Origin: Lachnoclostridium sp. UBA7215
Lineage (GTDB): Bacteria > Bacillota > Clostridia > Lachnospirales > Lachnospiraceae
Assembly: GCA_002490465.1 (NCBI GenBank)
Contig: DKUB01000058.1
Location: forward strand, 1-41,493
Reading direction: 5' to 3'
Length of the DNA: 41,493 nucleotides
In this document: positions 1 through 8,513 of the stretch, piece after piece
Layout of the letters: each line of letters starts with the position of its first letter
Position numbering within the stretch: position 1 is the first letter of the stretch
Notes under the pieces: model-generated
The model's input: only the letters and a program-made list of their open reading frames with translations
Database searches by the model: none
What the model was told of the DNA's origin: nothing
Program-made: the position numbers and the translations under genes

Positions 1-2
1 TC

Positions 3-1169
3 GTCATGTTTTCGAGAATCCAGGATGAAAAGGGCAATAAAATTGGCGTTTGGCTATCTGCAGATGTAACATATGAGGATGTCGCAATTGGTAATCGTCC
101 AGCAACAGATGCTAAATTAGAAAAAATCACTGTAGATGAAAATAATCCTGTGTTGGAAGCGAAAGATGGTGTCCTTTTTACAAAAGGGTTCAAAGAACTT
201 TTATGGTATCCAATAGGAAAAAGAGACAAAGAATATAAGGAACCAGATACAGTTGAAAAGAGTGAAGGTTATGAAGATAACCCCTATTTGACTAAACTTA
301 CTTTTTCATCCAATTCAAATTATACAATGGCTGCTAGTTGCCAGAGGTCGGGCATTCAAACTGTTATTATACCTGATAATATTAAATACATTCCAGCAAA
401 TGCATTTGAAATGTGTACAGACTTAAATGAAATACAGTGGGGAAAGTCCGTAGCAGTAATTGGGCCATGGGCATTTAGTAGGTGCTATGCATTAAAAAAC
501 GTCAATATTCCCAAAAGCGTTCGCCTAATTGGCAATTATGCGTTTTCACATTGTGACTCTCTAAAAAAAATTGTAATTCCGGAGGGCGTAAGGAGAATGG
601 GGATTGGAGTTTTTAAATGGACAAAATCTCTGAAAAAAATCACTTTGCCGGAAAGCCTTTTATATATTGGTTCAGAAACTTTCGCCAGTTCCCCGGTTAA
701 AATTTCGAAACCGGTTTATTTGAAGAAATTAAAAAAACATGGTATGTCGTATAGTGCCAGAGTAGCTGTAAAAAATAAAAAAGGCAAAAAAAATATTTAT
801 CCGGCAAAACAAATAGTAAAGATTAGCCCGGTAAAGAAAAGTTTTTCGACTAAGTGCTTTACAAAAGGGAAATTAAAAACAGTTGTTTATATGGATAAAA
901 ACATTGTGAATTTAGGTTATCTTGAGTATACGGCTTTTGATTCTGACGGAGCTGAGAGACACAAACCGGAAGAAAAAAAAGCAGGTTATCTGGACGCTTC
1001 TATCTTGCGTTTTAAATCAGGTAATCAAAAGGTGTTGAAAATAAGCAAAGAAGGAGTATGGCGTGCTGTTGGTAAGGGAACTGCTATTGTCAAGGTACAG
1101 CTTCGGACAACAAAGGAGAGCTATAAGGTAAAAATCAAAGTGAAAGGTAACGGAATGGGTAATTCATAA
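3..1169 (+). CDS. Leucine-rich-repeat (BspA-type) surface protein with Ig-like C-terminus, 5'-partial
   Basis: The reading frame is open to the left window edge and there is no signal peptide or ribosome binding site near the first ATG (position 6), so the gene is cut off at its 5' end. Visible residues about 115-235 form BspA/LRR_5-type repeats of about 23 residues with the pattern 'IP..V..IG..AF..C..L..I.IP'. The last 100 residues are beta-rich and basic and end in a pattern like bacterial Ig-like (Big_2) domains (VWRAVGKGTAIVKV). Such proteins are normally secreted or wall-exposed and bind host or polymer ligands; no ligand is visible here. The gene is clearly more AT-rich than the rpsO-pnp block after it, which may mean independent acquisition. 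It ends 10 bp before the rpsO promoter. Confidence 0.7.
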   Translation, partial: VMFSRIQDEKGNKIGVWLSADVTYEDVAIGNRPATDAKLEKITVDENNPVLEAKDGVLFTKGFKELLWYPIGKRDKEYKEPDTVEKSEGYEDNPYLTKLTFSSNSNYTMAASCQRSGIQTVIIPDNIKYIPANAFEMCTDLNEIQWGKSVAVIGPWAFSRCYALKNVNIPKSVRLIGNYAFSHCDSLKKIVIPEGVRRMGIGVFKWTKSLKKITLPESLLYIGSETFASSPVKISKPVYLKKLKKHGMSYSARVAVKNKKGKKNIYPAKQIVKISPVKKSFSTKCFTKGKLKTVVYMDKNIVNLGYLEYTAFDSDGAERHKPEEKKAGYLDASILRFKSGNQKVLKISKEGVWRAVGKGTAIVKVQLRTTKESYKVKIKVKGNGMGNS

Positions 1170-1178
1170 AATTCTGTA

Positions 1179-1207
1179 TTTACAAACAAAATGATTTGTG
1201 GTAATAT
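1179..1207 (+). promoter_or_regulatory. Sigma-A promoter of rpsO
   Basis: TTTACA at 1179-1184 and TAATAT at 1202-1207 with an exact 17-bp spacer and a TGG extended -10 (1199-1201). This leaves an untranslated leader of about 90 nt before rpsO. Confidence 0.75.
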
Positions 1208-1228
1208 GTATGAGTTGAAAATTTTACC

Positions 1229-1274
1229 ATCACCAGGGTTTCGGAAAACTCCGACCAAATCTTAGTGATTGGTG
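1229..1274 (+). promoter_or_regulatory. Structured rpsO leader, candidate S15 autoregulatory element
   Basis: Inside the leader TCGGA (1241-1245) pairs with TCCGA (1250-1254) around an AAAC loop. CACCA (1231-1235) can pair with TGGTG (1270-1274), or ATCAC (1229-1233) can pair with GTGAT (1265-1269); these two outer helices compete. S15 represses its own mRNA through leader structures in several bacteria. That this leader does so is inferred from position and pairing only. Confidence 0.5.
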
Positions 1275-1302
1275 CAAAACAAAGATATGGAGGTACATCA
1301 CA

Positions 1303-1569
1303 ATGATGACAACAGAGAAGAAAAAAGAAATTATTGCAGCTTACGGAAGAACCCCGAATGACACAGGTTCACCGGAGGTACAGGTTGCGCTCCTGACTGA
1401 GCGGATTAATACGCTCACCGAGCATTTGAAAGAAAACAAAAAAGACCACCATTCCCGCCGTGGAATGTACAAAATGATTGGTAAAAGAAGAGGTCTTCTT
1501 GACTATCTGAAAAAGACAGACCTTGAGGGCTATCGTGCTTTAATTGAAAAACTTGGTTTGCGCAGATAA
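1303..1569 (+). CDS. rpsO: 30S ribosomal protein S15
   Basis: An 88-residue protein, the usual length for bacterial S15, which binds 16S rRNA in the central domain and organises the platform of the 30S subunit. Family hallmarks are all present: the N-terminal DTGSPEVQVALLT segment, KKDHHSRRGM, RRGLLDYLKK and the C-terminal LIEKLGLRR. GGAGG at 1289-1293 lies 9 nt before the ATG at 1303; a second ATG at 1306 is also possible. It has its own promoter, a structured leader and a strong terminator immediately after it, so most transcription probably ends before the Nudix gene and pnp. Confidence 0.98.
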   Translation: MMTTEKKKEIIAAYGRTPNDTGSPEVQVALLTERINTLTEHLKENKKDHHSRRGMYKMIGKRRGLLDYLKKTDLEGYRALIEKLGLRR

Positions 1570-1578
1570 AAAATACCG

Positions 1579-1614
1579 GAGTGCTTTCATATGCAAATAT
1601 GGAAGCACTCTTTT
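1579..1614 (+). terminator. Rho-independent terminator after rpsO
   Basis: A 14-bp stem (1579-1592 with 1597-1610, one G-T pair) closes on a GCAA tetraloop and is followed by TTTT. Confidence 0.85.
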
Positions 1615-1634
1615 AATAGTGGAATGAGGATAAT

Positions 1635-2087
1635 ATGAAAAGAGACAGAAGTCAGGCGCTTGTCTGCCGTGGTGACAAGCTGTTATTGGTAGAACATATA
1701 TTAAAAGGACGCGATTTTTTTACTCTGCCGGGCGGGGGAATTGAGGATGGAGAGACACCTGCAGAGGCAGCTCTCCGTGAATTAGAGGAGGAGGCCGGAG
1801 TGAAGGGAAAAATTGTGCGTCCGCTTACCATTGAATATAAGCCGGATATGAAGAGCCGAATTTTTTCTTTTCTTGTGGAAATTCCGGAAGAGGCTGTTCC
1901 TGTAAAGGGGACGGACCCGGAGCTGCCGCCGGAAGAGCAGACAATTAAAAGCGTAAAATGGCTTGCTCTGAATGAAATTGCAGAGCGGGACAGGGCATAC
2001 TTGTTCGGAGCAGGGCTGATGCGCGTCCCGCAATTTCATGATGAGGTCCTTTTGTGGGGTGATAAAGAAATCAGTTATCCGAAATAA
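1635..2087 (+). CDS. Nudix hydrolase
   Basis: A 150-residue Nudix-fold protein. The complete Nudix box GX5EX7REUXEEXGU runs from G34 to V56, with R48, E49, E52 and E53 as the metal-binding core. Nudix enzymes hydrolyse nucleoside diphosphates linked to another group; the substrate cannot be read from this sequence. The N-terminus is short (RSQALVCRGDKLLLVEH) and no extra domain is present. GAGGA lies just before ATG 1635. No promoter of its own was seen between the rpsO terminator and the start, so it may depend on read-through. It sits between rpsO and pnp, whose usual order is direct adjacency, so it looks like an insertion into that pair. Confidence 0.9.
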   Translation: MKRDRSQALVCRGDKLLLVEHILKGRDFFTLPGGGIEDGETPAEAALRELEEEAGVKGKIVRPLTIEYKPDMKSRIFSFLVEIPEEAVPVKGTDPELPPEEQTIKSVKWLALNEIAERDRAYLFGAGLMRVPQFHDEVLLWGDKEISYPK

Positions 2088-2088
2088 T

Positions 2089-2117
2089 TTGCATTTTGCC
2101 AGTTAATCGGGTATAAT
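2089..2117 (+). promoter_or_regulatory. Sigma-A promoter of pnp
   Basis: TTGCAT at 2089-2094 and a perfect TATAAT at 2112-2117 with a 17-bp spacer. The leader to the pnp start is about 120 nt. Confidence 0.65.
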
Positions 2118-2147
2118 TAAAATGTTGTGTACACTAGAGAGAATGCG

Positions 2148-2207
2148 CCGAGACTTCTGAAAAGCACACAGATGAGAAAAGAGATGTATGTTTTTCAGAT
2201 GTTTCGG
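2148..2207 (+). promoter_or_regulatory. Long hairpin in the pnp leader
   Basis: CCGAGAC (2148-2154) pairs with GTTTCGG (2201-2207), and after a small internal mismatch CTGAAAA (2157-2163) pairs with TTTTCAG (2192-2198). Together this is a helix of about 15 bp capped by a loop of about 28 nt. In enterobacteria a leader hairpin of pnp is cut by RNase III and PNPase then represses its own mRNA. A similar role here is inferred. Confidence 0.55.
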
Positions 2208-2244
2208 TATCTCTCATGAATAACAATAAAAGGAGATTACACAG

Positions 2245-4341
2245 ATGTATAAGACATTTAGTATGGAGCTTGCAGGCCGTACCCTGAGCGTTGATATCGG
2301 ACGGGTGGCTGCGCAGGCAAATGGCGCAGCTTTTATGCGCTATGGCGACACGGTAGTTTTGTCGACAGCAACGGCTTCTGAAAAGCCGAGAGAGGGGATT
2401 GACTTTTTCCCTCTCAGTGTAGAATATCATGAGAAAATGTATGCGATCGGACGTATTCCCGGAGGATTTACAAAGCGTGAGGGAAAACCGACCGATAATT
2501 CCATTTTGACATGCCGTGTGATTGACCGTCCAATGAGACCATTGTTTCCGAAAGATTACCGCAATGATGTGACATTAGAAAACCTTGTTATGGATGTAGA
2601 TCCGGACTGTGCACCAGAACTTCTGGCAATGTTAGGTTCTGCACTGGCAACCGGTATTTCTGATATTCCGTTTGACGGTCCGATTTCCGCTACGCAGGTT
2701 GGCCTTGTAGATGGAGAGCTTGTTTATAACCCGACTTGTGCCCAGAGAGAGGTTTCTGACCTGGCACTTACAGTTGCCTCTACCCGTGAAAAGGTAATCA
2801 TGATTGAGGCAGGTGCCAATGAAGTGGCTGAGGATATTATGATTCAGGCTATTTATGGTGCACATGAGCTGAATGGACAGGTTATTGAATTCTTTGATAA
2901 AATTATTGCAGAGTGTGGAAAAGAAAAGCATGAGTATGAACACTTTGACACTCCGCAGGAGCTCTGGGATGATATGGTGGCATTTATTACACCGGAGGCG
3001 ATGGAAGAGGCTGTCTTTACGGATGTAAAACAGGTCCGTGAAGAAAATATCCGTGAAATTAAGGACAGACTTGAGGAGCGCTACGCGGAAGAGCATGAGG
3101 ACTGGATTCCACTTCTGGATGAGGCTGTTTATAAGTTCCAGAAAAAGACGGTTCGCAAGATGATTCTGAAAGACCACAAGCGTCCGGACGGACGTGAAAT
3201 TACTCAGATACGTCCGCTTCATTCAGAAATTGACGTCCTTCCTACTGTGCACGGTTCGGGATTGTTTTCACGTGGACAGACACAGGTACTCAATGTAACA
3301 ACATTAGCCCCTCTTTCTGAAAAACAGAAATTAGACGGCTTAGATGAGACAAAGACGAGCAAACGCTATATCCACCACTATAATTTCCCGTCATGGTCCG
3401 TAGGCGAGACAAGGCCTTCCCGTGGTCCGGGACGCCGTGAAATTGGTCACGGTGCATTGGCAGAGAGAGCGCTTCTCCCGGTCATTCCGAGTGAAGAGGA
3501 GTTCCCGTATACAATCAGGACAGTGTCTGAGATACTGGAATCCAACGGTTCAACCTCACAGGGAAGCATTTGCGCATCTACCCTGTCCCTCATGGCTGCC
3601 GGTGTTCCGATTAAGGCAGCTGTAGCAGGTATTTCTGTAGGACTTGTAACGGGAGATACGGATGATGATTACCTGATCCTCACTGATATCCAGGGACTTG
3701 AGGATTTCTTTGGAGATATGGATTTTAAGGTTGCCGGAACGAAAAAAGGTATCACCGCAATCCAGATGGATATTAAAATTCACGGTTTGACAAGAGAAAT
3801 TGTTGAGCAGGCAATTTACAGGACCAAAGATGCAAGAATGTATATTCTGGATGAAGTAATGCTCAAAACAATTGCCGAGCCAAGAAAAGAAGTCAGTCAA
3901 TTTGCACCGAAAATTCAGCAGATTATGATTGACCCGACGAAGATCGGAGATGTTGTCGGACAGAGAGGAAAAACAATCAATGCCCTCATTGACCGCACAG
4001 GTGTTAAAATAGATATTACCGATGACGGCGCCGTATCCGTCTGCGGGACAGACAAGGCGGCAATGGATGAAGCAATCCGTTTGATACAGATTATTGTGAC
4101 TGATTTTGAAAAGGGACAGATTCTCACTGGTACGGTAGTCAGCATTAAAGATTTTGGTGCATTTATTGAATTTGCACCTGGTAAAGAGGGAATGGTACAC
4201 ATTTCAAACATTGCGAAGCGCCGCATTAACCATGTAGAGGATGAGCTTACTCTTGGTGATAAAGTAAAAGTGATATGTCTTGGCAAAGATAAGATGGGAC
4301 GTATCAGTTTCAGTATGAAGGATGTGCCGGAGGAAGCCTGA
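2245..4341 (+). CDS. pnp: Polyribonucleotide nucleotidyltransferase (PNPase)
   Basis: A full-length 698-residue PNPase, the 3'-5' phosphorolytic exoribonuclease of mRNA decay, active as a trimer in the cytoplasm. Order of domains: first RNase PH domain (about 10-145), all-helical linker (about 145-235), second RNase PH domain with the phosphate-binding segment around SNGSTSQGS and the metal-site motif GDMDFKVAG (G490, D491, D493), KH domain with GQRG (572-575), and S1 domain from about residue 624 to the end (DFGAFIEF, GMVHISN). AAAGGAG lies before ATG 2245. It has its own promoter and a leader hairpin, and it is followed by tepA after about 100 nt. Confidence 0.98.
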   Translation: MYKTFSMELAGRTLSVDIGRVAAQANGAAFMRYGDTVVLSTATASEKPREGIDFFPLSVEYHEKMYAIGRIPGGFTKREGKPTDNSILTCRVIDRPMRPLFPKDYRNDVTLENLVMDVDPDCAPELLAMLGSALATGISDIPFDGPISATQVGLVDGELVYNPTCAQREVSDLALTVASTREKVIMIEAGANEVAEDIMIQAIYGAHELNGQVIEFFDKIIAECGKEKHEYEHFDTPQELWDDMVAFITPEAMEEAVFTDVKQVREENIREIKDRLEERYAEEHEDWIPLLDEAVYKFQKKTVRKMILKDHKRPDGREITQIRPLHSEIDVLPTVHGSGLFSRGQTQVLNVTTLAPLSEKQKLDGLDETKTSKRYIHHYNFPSWSVGETRPSRGPGRREIGHGALAERALLPVIPSEEEFPYTIRTVSEILESNGSTSQGSICASTLSLMAAGVPIKAAVAGISVGLVTGDTDDDYLILTDIQGLEDFFGDMDFKVAGTKKGITAIQMDIKIHGLTREIVEQAIYRTKDARMYILDEVMLKTIAEPRKEVSQFAPKIQQIMIDPTKIGDVVGQRGKTINALIDRTGVKIDITDDGAVSVCGTDKAAMDEAIRLIQIIVTDFEKGQILTGTVVSIKDFGAFIEFAPGKEGMVHISNIAKRRINHVEDELTLGDKVKVICLGKDKMGRISFSMKDVPEEA

Positions 4342-4393
4342 GGAATCCGATAAAATGAATAATATTTAATTCTTTTACAAATACTTTCTATAG

Positions 4394-4419
4394 CCCGGAG
4401 GTTCTTTGGGACCTTTGGG
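4394..4419 (+). terminator. Hairpin between pnp and tepA, possible weak terminator
   Basis: CCCGGAGGTTC (4394-4404) pairs with GGACCTTTGGG (4409-4419) over 11 bp, with three G-T pairs and a TTTG loop. It is followed by TATAAT rather than a T-tract, so it could be a leaky terminator or processing site, or the TATAAT (4420-4425) could serve as a -10 without a good -35. Confidence 0.4.
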
Positions 4420-4442
4420 TATAATAGAAAGGAAAGAGAATA

Positions 4443-5078
4443 ATGGGCGATGATGTAAAAGAATTTGGTATAACCGAAAATAATGGTATTCAGACAATTT
4501 CTATAATCGGAGAAATAGAGGGGCATGACTGTCTCTCACAAAATGCTAAAACGACAAAGTATGAACACCTTTTGCCACTACTTGCAAAGATGGAGCAGAC
4601 AGAAGCGGTAAAAGGTATTTTGTTTCTTGTAAATACAGTGGGAGGAGATGTATCCTGCGGGCTGGCTCTGGCTGAAATGATTTCATCAATCAGCAAACCA
4701 ACAGTATCTCTTGTAATTGGCGACAGCCATTCCATTGGTGTACCACTGGCCGTTTCAACAAATTATTCCTTTATTGTTCCATCGGCCACCATGATTATTC
4801 ATCCGGTAAGAATGAATGGCATGGTCTTAGGAACACCTCAGACTTACAGTCAGTTTCAGCAGATTCAGGATAGGATTCTGGATTTTATTGCCAGTCATAG
4901 TCAGGCAGAGAAAAAGAATCTGGAAGCTCTGATGATGAATACCAGCATGCTGTCAAAGGATTTGGGAACGGTACTGGTGGGCAAAGATGCTGTTGAACAG
5001 GGATTAATACGGGAAGTGGGCGGAATGAACCGTGCCTTAGACAAATTGAACCAGCTGATCGCAGATAAAGAACAGTGA
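4443..5078 (+). CDS. tepA: ClpP-class serine protease, TepA-like
   Basis: A 211-residue protein with the ClpP/crotonase fold. S97 in GDSHSIG matches the ClpP nucleophile motif and H120 in MIIHPV the catalytic histidine; the acidic residue is probably in the SKDLG segment after the helical hairpin. LVNTVGGDV is the usual oxyanion-side glycine motif. It resembles the B. subtilis TepA/YmfB group, associated with protein translocation or with spore small-acid-soluble-protein turnover in the literature as I recall it; the exact substrate is not shown. AAAGGA precedes ATG 4443. Position just upstream of ftsK/spoIIIE matches the Bacillus order and supports the assignment. Confidence 0.85.
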   Translation: MGDDVKEFGITENNGIQTISIIGEIEGHDCLSQNAKTTKYEHLLPLLAKMEQTEAVKGILFLVNTVGGDVSCGLALAEMISSISKPTVSLVIGDSHSIGVPLAVSTNYSFIVPSATMIIHPVRMNGMVLGTPQTYSQFQQIQDRILDFIASHSQAEKKNLEALMMNTSMLSKDLGTVLVGKDAVEQGLIREVGGMNRALDKLNQLIADKEQ

Positions 5079-5109
5079 CCGTTTACTATATTCGGAATGG
5101 AGTTTTTGT

Positions 5110-7659
5110 ATGGCTGCAAATAGGAAGTCAGTAAAAAAATCCGGGGCTGCAAAGAAAGCTCCGCAAAAGAAAAGAGGAAATACGAGGCAGTCTCCCGCCA
5201 GAGGTTTCAATCCGCTGGCAAGGGAGATTACTTTTCTTGTCATTATTGTTTTTAGCATATTGTCACTGATGAGTGCCTTTCATATGTGTGGTATCTTTGG
5301 TGAATATTTAAGTGGTTTAATGTTCGGCCTTTTAGGTGCAATGGCATATGTATTTCCTGTTTATCTGATTGTGGCATCCGGTTTTTTAGTATCTAATCCG
5401 GATAACAGCAGAGTAAAATGGAAAATTGGATTTAGTGTTGGATTATTTTGGAGTATTTGCGGTCTTTTTCAGTGGGTGATTAACCATCCGGTGGCAAATA
5501 TATGGGAGATATATTCCGTCTGCGGTGAAAAGCAAAACGGCGGCGGTTTTTTGGGAGGCCTGCTGTCTTTTGAACTTGCCCGGGCACTTGGCCGGGGCGG
5601 TGCATTGATAGTTATTCTTGCGCTTGCCATTTTGTTTTTTATGCTGATTAGCGGAAAACTTATATTTTCCTCTATCCGTCAGCTCTATCAGGAACGAGGA
5701 GAACAGGGACGGGAAGAGGAGGAAAATTACTATGCCAGAGAGTATGCGGACGGCTATGCCAATGGCTATGTGGACGGATATGAGAAACGTCCTGCCCCAA
5801 GACGTATGAACATATATAAATTTGAAGAAGAAACGGAGCAGCCAAAAGAGCAGCAGACAGAAAAGCTGTCCGAAAAAAAGAAGAGGAAAAGGAAAGCTGA
5901 AAAGGAAAAGGAACCGGAACAAAAAGAAGAACCTGTTATTCAGCAGGACCCATCTGAAATACATATTATCCGTGGCTCGGAGCCGGAAATATATAAAGAG
6001 GAATTAGCACAGAAATTTGGTCCGGATGCAGAACCCGAGTTAGGGCAGGAACCTGTTAAAGAAGAAAAGGAACGGGAAAAGAAAGAAAAGGTGGATACTG
6101 GAAAGGCTGATATCACGGATTTACCAAAACCAGAAAAACAAGTGGCGAAAAAAGAAGCACCATACCGTTTTCCTTCCCTTGAGCTTTTAAACAGGCCGAA
6201 ATCCGGTACAAAGACAATGAACAATGCAGAACTGCGTGAGACAGCGAAAAAGCTTCAGGATACCTTACAGAGTTTTGGCGTTGGTGTCAAGATGGGGGAT
6301 ATCAGTCTGGGACCGAGTGTTACCAGATATGAGCTGATTCCGGAACAGGGCGTAAAGGTCAGCCGGATTACAAGTCTTGCAGATGATATTAAGTTGAGCC
6401 TGGCCGCCTCTGATATCCGAATTGAGGCGCCAATTCCGGGGAAAGCGGCAGTGGGAATCGAGGTGCCAAATCCGGAGCGGACCATGATTACCCTGCGGGA
6501 GCTGTTAGAGAGCCGGGAATTTACCGGGGCAAAGTCTAAGGTGACTTTTGCCGTGGGAAAAGATATCAGCGGCAGAACCATTGTAACAGACATAGCAAAG
6601 ATGCCCCATCTGCTGATTGCCGGAGCAACCGGGTCCGGAAAGTCGGTATTGATTAATACCCTTATCATGAGCATTATTTATAAGGCGGACCCTGCTGATG
6701 TAAAAATGATTATGGTAGATCCGAAAATGGTCGAGCTGACCGCTTATGAGGATATCCCGCACCTGATGATTCCAGTCGTCAAAGACCCGAAAAAAGCTTC
6801 TGCTGCATTAGCGTGGGCGGTAGCAGAGATGACAGACCGGTATCAGAAATTTGCGGATGCCGGGGTTCGTGATATTGCCACCTATAATGCAAAGATAAAA
6901 AAAGGGGCAGGGAAACCGCATGCCGGTGAGGAAGAGCCTGAGCTCCAGAAGATGCCCCAGATTGTGATTATCGTAGATGAGTTTGCCGACCTTATGATGG
7001 TAGCGCCCGGTGAAGTAGAAGATGCAGTCTGCCGTCTGGCACAGCTGGCAAGGGCTGCAGGGATTCATCTGGTACTGGCGACACAACGCCCGTCTGTCAA
7101 TGTCATTACCGGTCTGATTAAGGCAAATATACCATCACGAATTGCACTGTCAGTTTCATCTGCTGTGGATTCCAGGACAATTATTGACTCCGGCGGTGCG
7201 GAAAAACTGCTTGGAAACGGAGATATGCTGTTTGCTCCACAGAACCTGCCAAAACCGATTCGTGTGCAGGGTGCTTTTGTGTCCGATGAGGAGAGAGACG
7301 GCGTTGTAAATTTCCTGAAGACAAACAGCAGCGGCCCTGCGTACAACGAAAAAGTGACAGCACATATAGACTCAGCTCCCGCTCAGGGATCCGGAACAGG
7401 AGGCGGTCCTGCTGCAGGTGCAAACACAGCATCTGGAATGGATGAGCTGTTTTCGGATGCGGGTTTCTTTATTATAGAAAAGGAAAAAGCCTCTATCGGG
7501 CTTTTGCAGCGGATGTTTCGCATCGGGTTTAACCGTGCCGCGCGGATTATGGACCAGCTCTCGGATGCCGGTGTAGTCGGCCCTGAGGAGGGGACAAAGG
7601 CAAGACAGATCTTAATGACAAAAGAACAGTTTGAGAGTTATCTGGAGGAGAATGCGTGA
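5110..7659 (+). CDS. ftsK: DNA translocase FtsK/SpoIIIE
   Basis: An 849-residue membrane-anchored hexameric DNA pump that moves chromosome ends through the division or sporulation septum. A basic N-terminus is followed by about four membrane helices (within residues 38-185). A repeat-like Tyr/Gly stretch (EYADGYANGYVDGYEK, 211-226) and a long Lys/Glu-rich linker to about residue 360 follow. The motor has Walker A GATGSGKS (505-512), Walker B IVIIVDEFAD (618-627) and the ATQRPS motif. The C-terminal winged-helix gamma domain, which reads polar DNA motifs, occupies the last 65 residues. The start is 31 nt after tepA with GGAG before it. Its TGA overlaps the GTG of the next gene. Confidence 0.97.
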   Translation: MAANRKSVKKSGAAKKAPQKKRGNTRQSPARGFNPLAREITFLVIIVFSILSLMSAFHMCGIFGEYLSGLMFGLLGAMAYVFPVYLIVASGFLVSNPDNSRVKWKIGFSVGLFWSICGLFQWVINHPVANIWEIYSVCGEKQNGGGFLGGLLSFELARALGRGGALIVILALAILFFMLISGKLIFSSIRQLYQERGEQGREEEENYYAREYADGYANGYVDGYEKRPAPRRMNIYKFEEETEQPKEQQTEKLSEKKKRKRKAEKEKEPEQKEEPVIQQDPSEIHIIRGSEPEIYKEELAQKFGPDAEPELGQEPVKEEKEREKKEKVDTGKADITDLPKPEKQVAKKEAPYRFPSLELLNRPKSGTKTMNNAELRETAKKLQDTLQSFGVGVKMGDISLGPSVTRYELIPEQGVKVSRITSLADDIKLSLAASDIRIEAPIPGKAAVGIEVPNPERTMITLRELLESREFTGAKSKVTFAVGKDISGRTIVTDIAKMPHLLIAGATGSGKSVLINTLIMSIIYKADPADVKMIMVDPKMVELTAYEDIPHLMIPVVKDPKKASAALAWAVAEMTDRYQKFADAGVRDIATYNAKIKKGAGKPHAGEEEPELQKMPQIVIIVDEFADLMMVAPGEVEDAVCRLAQLARAAGIHLVLATQRPSVNVITGLIKANIPSRIALSVSSAVDSRTIIDSGGAEKLLGNGDMLFAPQNLPKPIRVQGAFVSDEERDGVVNFLKTNSSGPAYNEKVTAHIDSAPAQGSGTGGGPAAGANTASGMDELFSDAGFFIIEKEKASIGLLQRMFRIGFNRAARIMDQLSDAGVVGPEEGTKARQILMTKEQFESYLEENA

Positions 7660-8513
7660 CAGGAATTTTAATTGTAAACGGTTTTTTGCGGACAGAAAAG
7701 TTCCGGGAATTAGAAGAACTTTTCCTTGAGGCCGCACGCAGTCTTTCCATTTCCCTTTCTGTTCTGACAAATGCGCAAGTTTTTACCGGTCTGACAGAAC
7801 GGCCGGATTTTGTGCTGTTTTGGGATAAAGACACTTTGCTTGCCAGAAGATTCGAAATGGAAGGGATTCCCGTATATAACAGCGCCCGCTGTATTGCCCT
7901 GTGTGATGATAAAAGGAAAATGCATCTTGCACTAAAGCAGCATAGGATTCCAACGCCGGAAACTATACTGGCGCCGATGACCTATCCCGGAATCGGTTTT
8001 ACGGATTTTTTGTTTTTGGATGCGGTAGAAAAAAGACTTCCCTATCCTTTGATTGTAAAAGAGGGATATGGCTCTTTTGGCGCACAGGTTTATCTGGCAG
8101 AGAACAGAAAATCACTGGAGACGCTACTAACAGAAAAAAAAGCAGATGGCTTTTTATTCCAGCGCTTTGTAGAAAGCAGCAAGGGCCGTGATATTCGGCT
8201 TCAGGTAGTCGGAGACCGGGTAGTAGGGGCAATGTATCGCTACTCTTTGACAGATTTTCGGGCAAATCTCACAGCGGGGGGAGAAATGAAACCATATGAA
8301 CCGACAGAGGAGGAGGCTGCTCTTGCTGTATCTGCTTCTACTGCAGTAGAAGCAGATTTTTCCGGGGTTGATTTGCTCTTTGGAGAGGATGGCCCTCTTG
8401 TCTGTGAGGTAAATTCCAATGCGCATTTTAAAAATCTTTACCAGTGTACCGGAGTTAATACGGCGTATGAGATTTTAAAATTCATTAAGGAAAAAGAGAA
8501 CTATGGCAGATAA
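7656..8513 (+). CDS. RimK-type ATP-grasp ligase, first of a tandem pair
   Basis: A 285-residue protein of the ATP-grasp superfamily, closest in layout to the RimK group, which joins an amino acid (often glutamate) to a carboxylate using ATP. Visible: N-terminal Rossmann-like domain (1-95), ATP-binding lysine K135 in IVKEGYGSFGA, FLFQRF hinge segment, and the metal ligands D239 (GVDLLF), E251 and N253 (CEVNSN). The start is GTG at 7656, overlapping the ftsK stop as GTGA, with GGAGGAG 6 nt before it, so translation is probably coupled to ftsK. The substrate is not known; ribosomal, peptide or cofactor glutamylation are all possible. See the finding on the pair. Confidence 0.8.
   Translation: MTGILIVNGFLRTEKFRELEELFLEAARSLSISLSVLTNAQVFTGLTERPDFVLFWDKDTLLARRFEMEGIPVYNSARCIALCDDKRKMHLALKQHRIPTPETILAPMTYPGIGFTDFLFLDAVEKRLPYPLIVKEGYGSFGAQVYLAENRKSLETLLTEKKADGFLFQRFVESSKGRDIRLQVVGDRVVGAMYRYSLTDFRANLTAGGEMKPYEPTEEEAALAVSASTAVEADFSGVDLLFGEDGPLVCEVNSNAHFKNLYQCTGVNTAYEILKFIKEKENYGR

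Noticed and set aside
2096..2117. TTGCCA as -35 of the pnp promoter
   Set aside because: Only 10 bp separate it from TATAAT; TTGCAT at 2089-2094 gives the right 17 bp.
2632..3222. Minus-strand open frames of 196 and more codons inside pnp, and similar ones in ftsK, rimO and lepA
   Set aside because: They lie opposite well-conserved genes, have no ribosome binding site and encode Cys/His/Phe-rich sequence typical of antisense frames.
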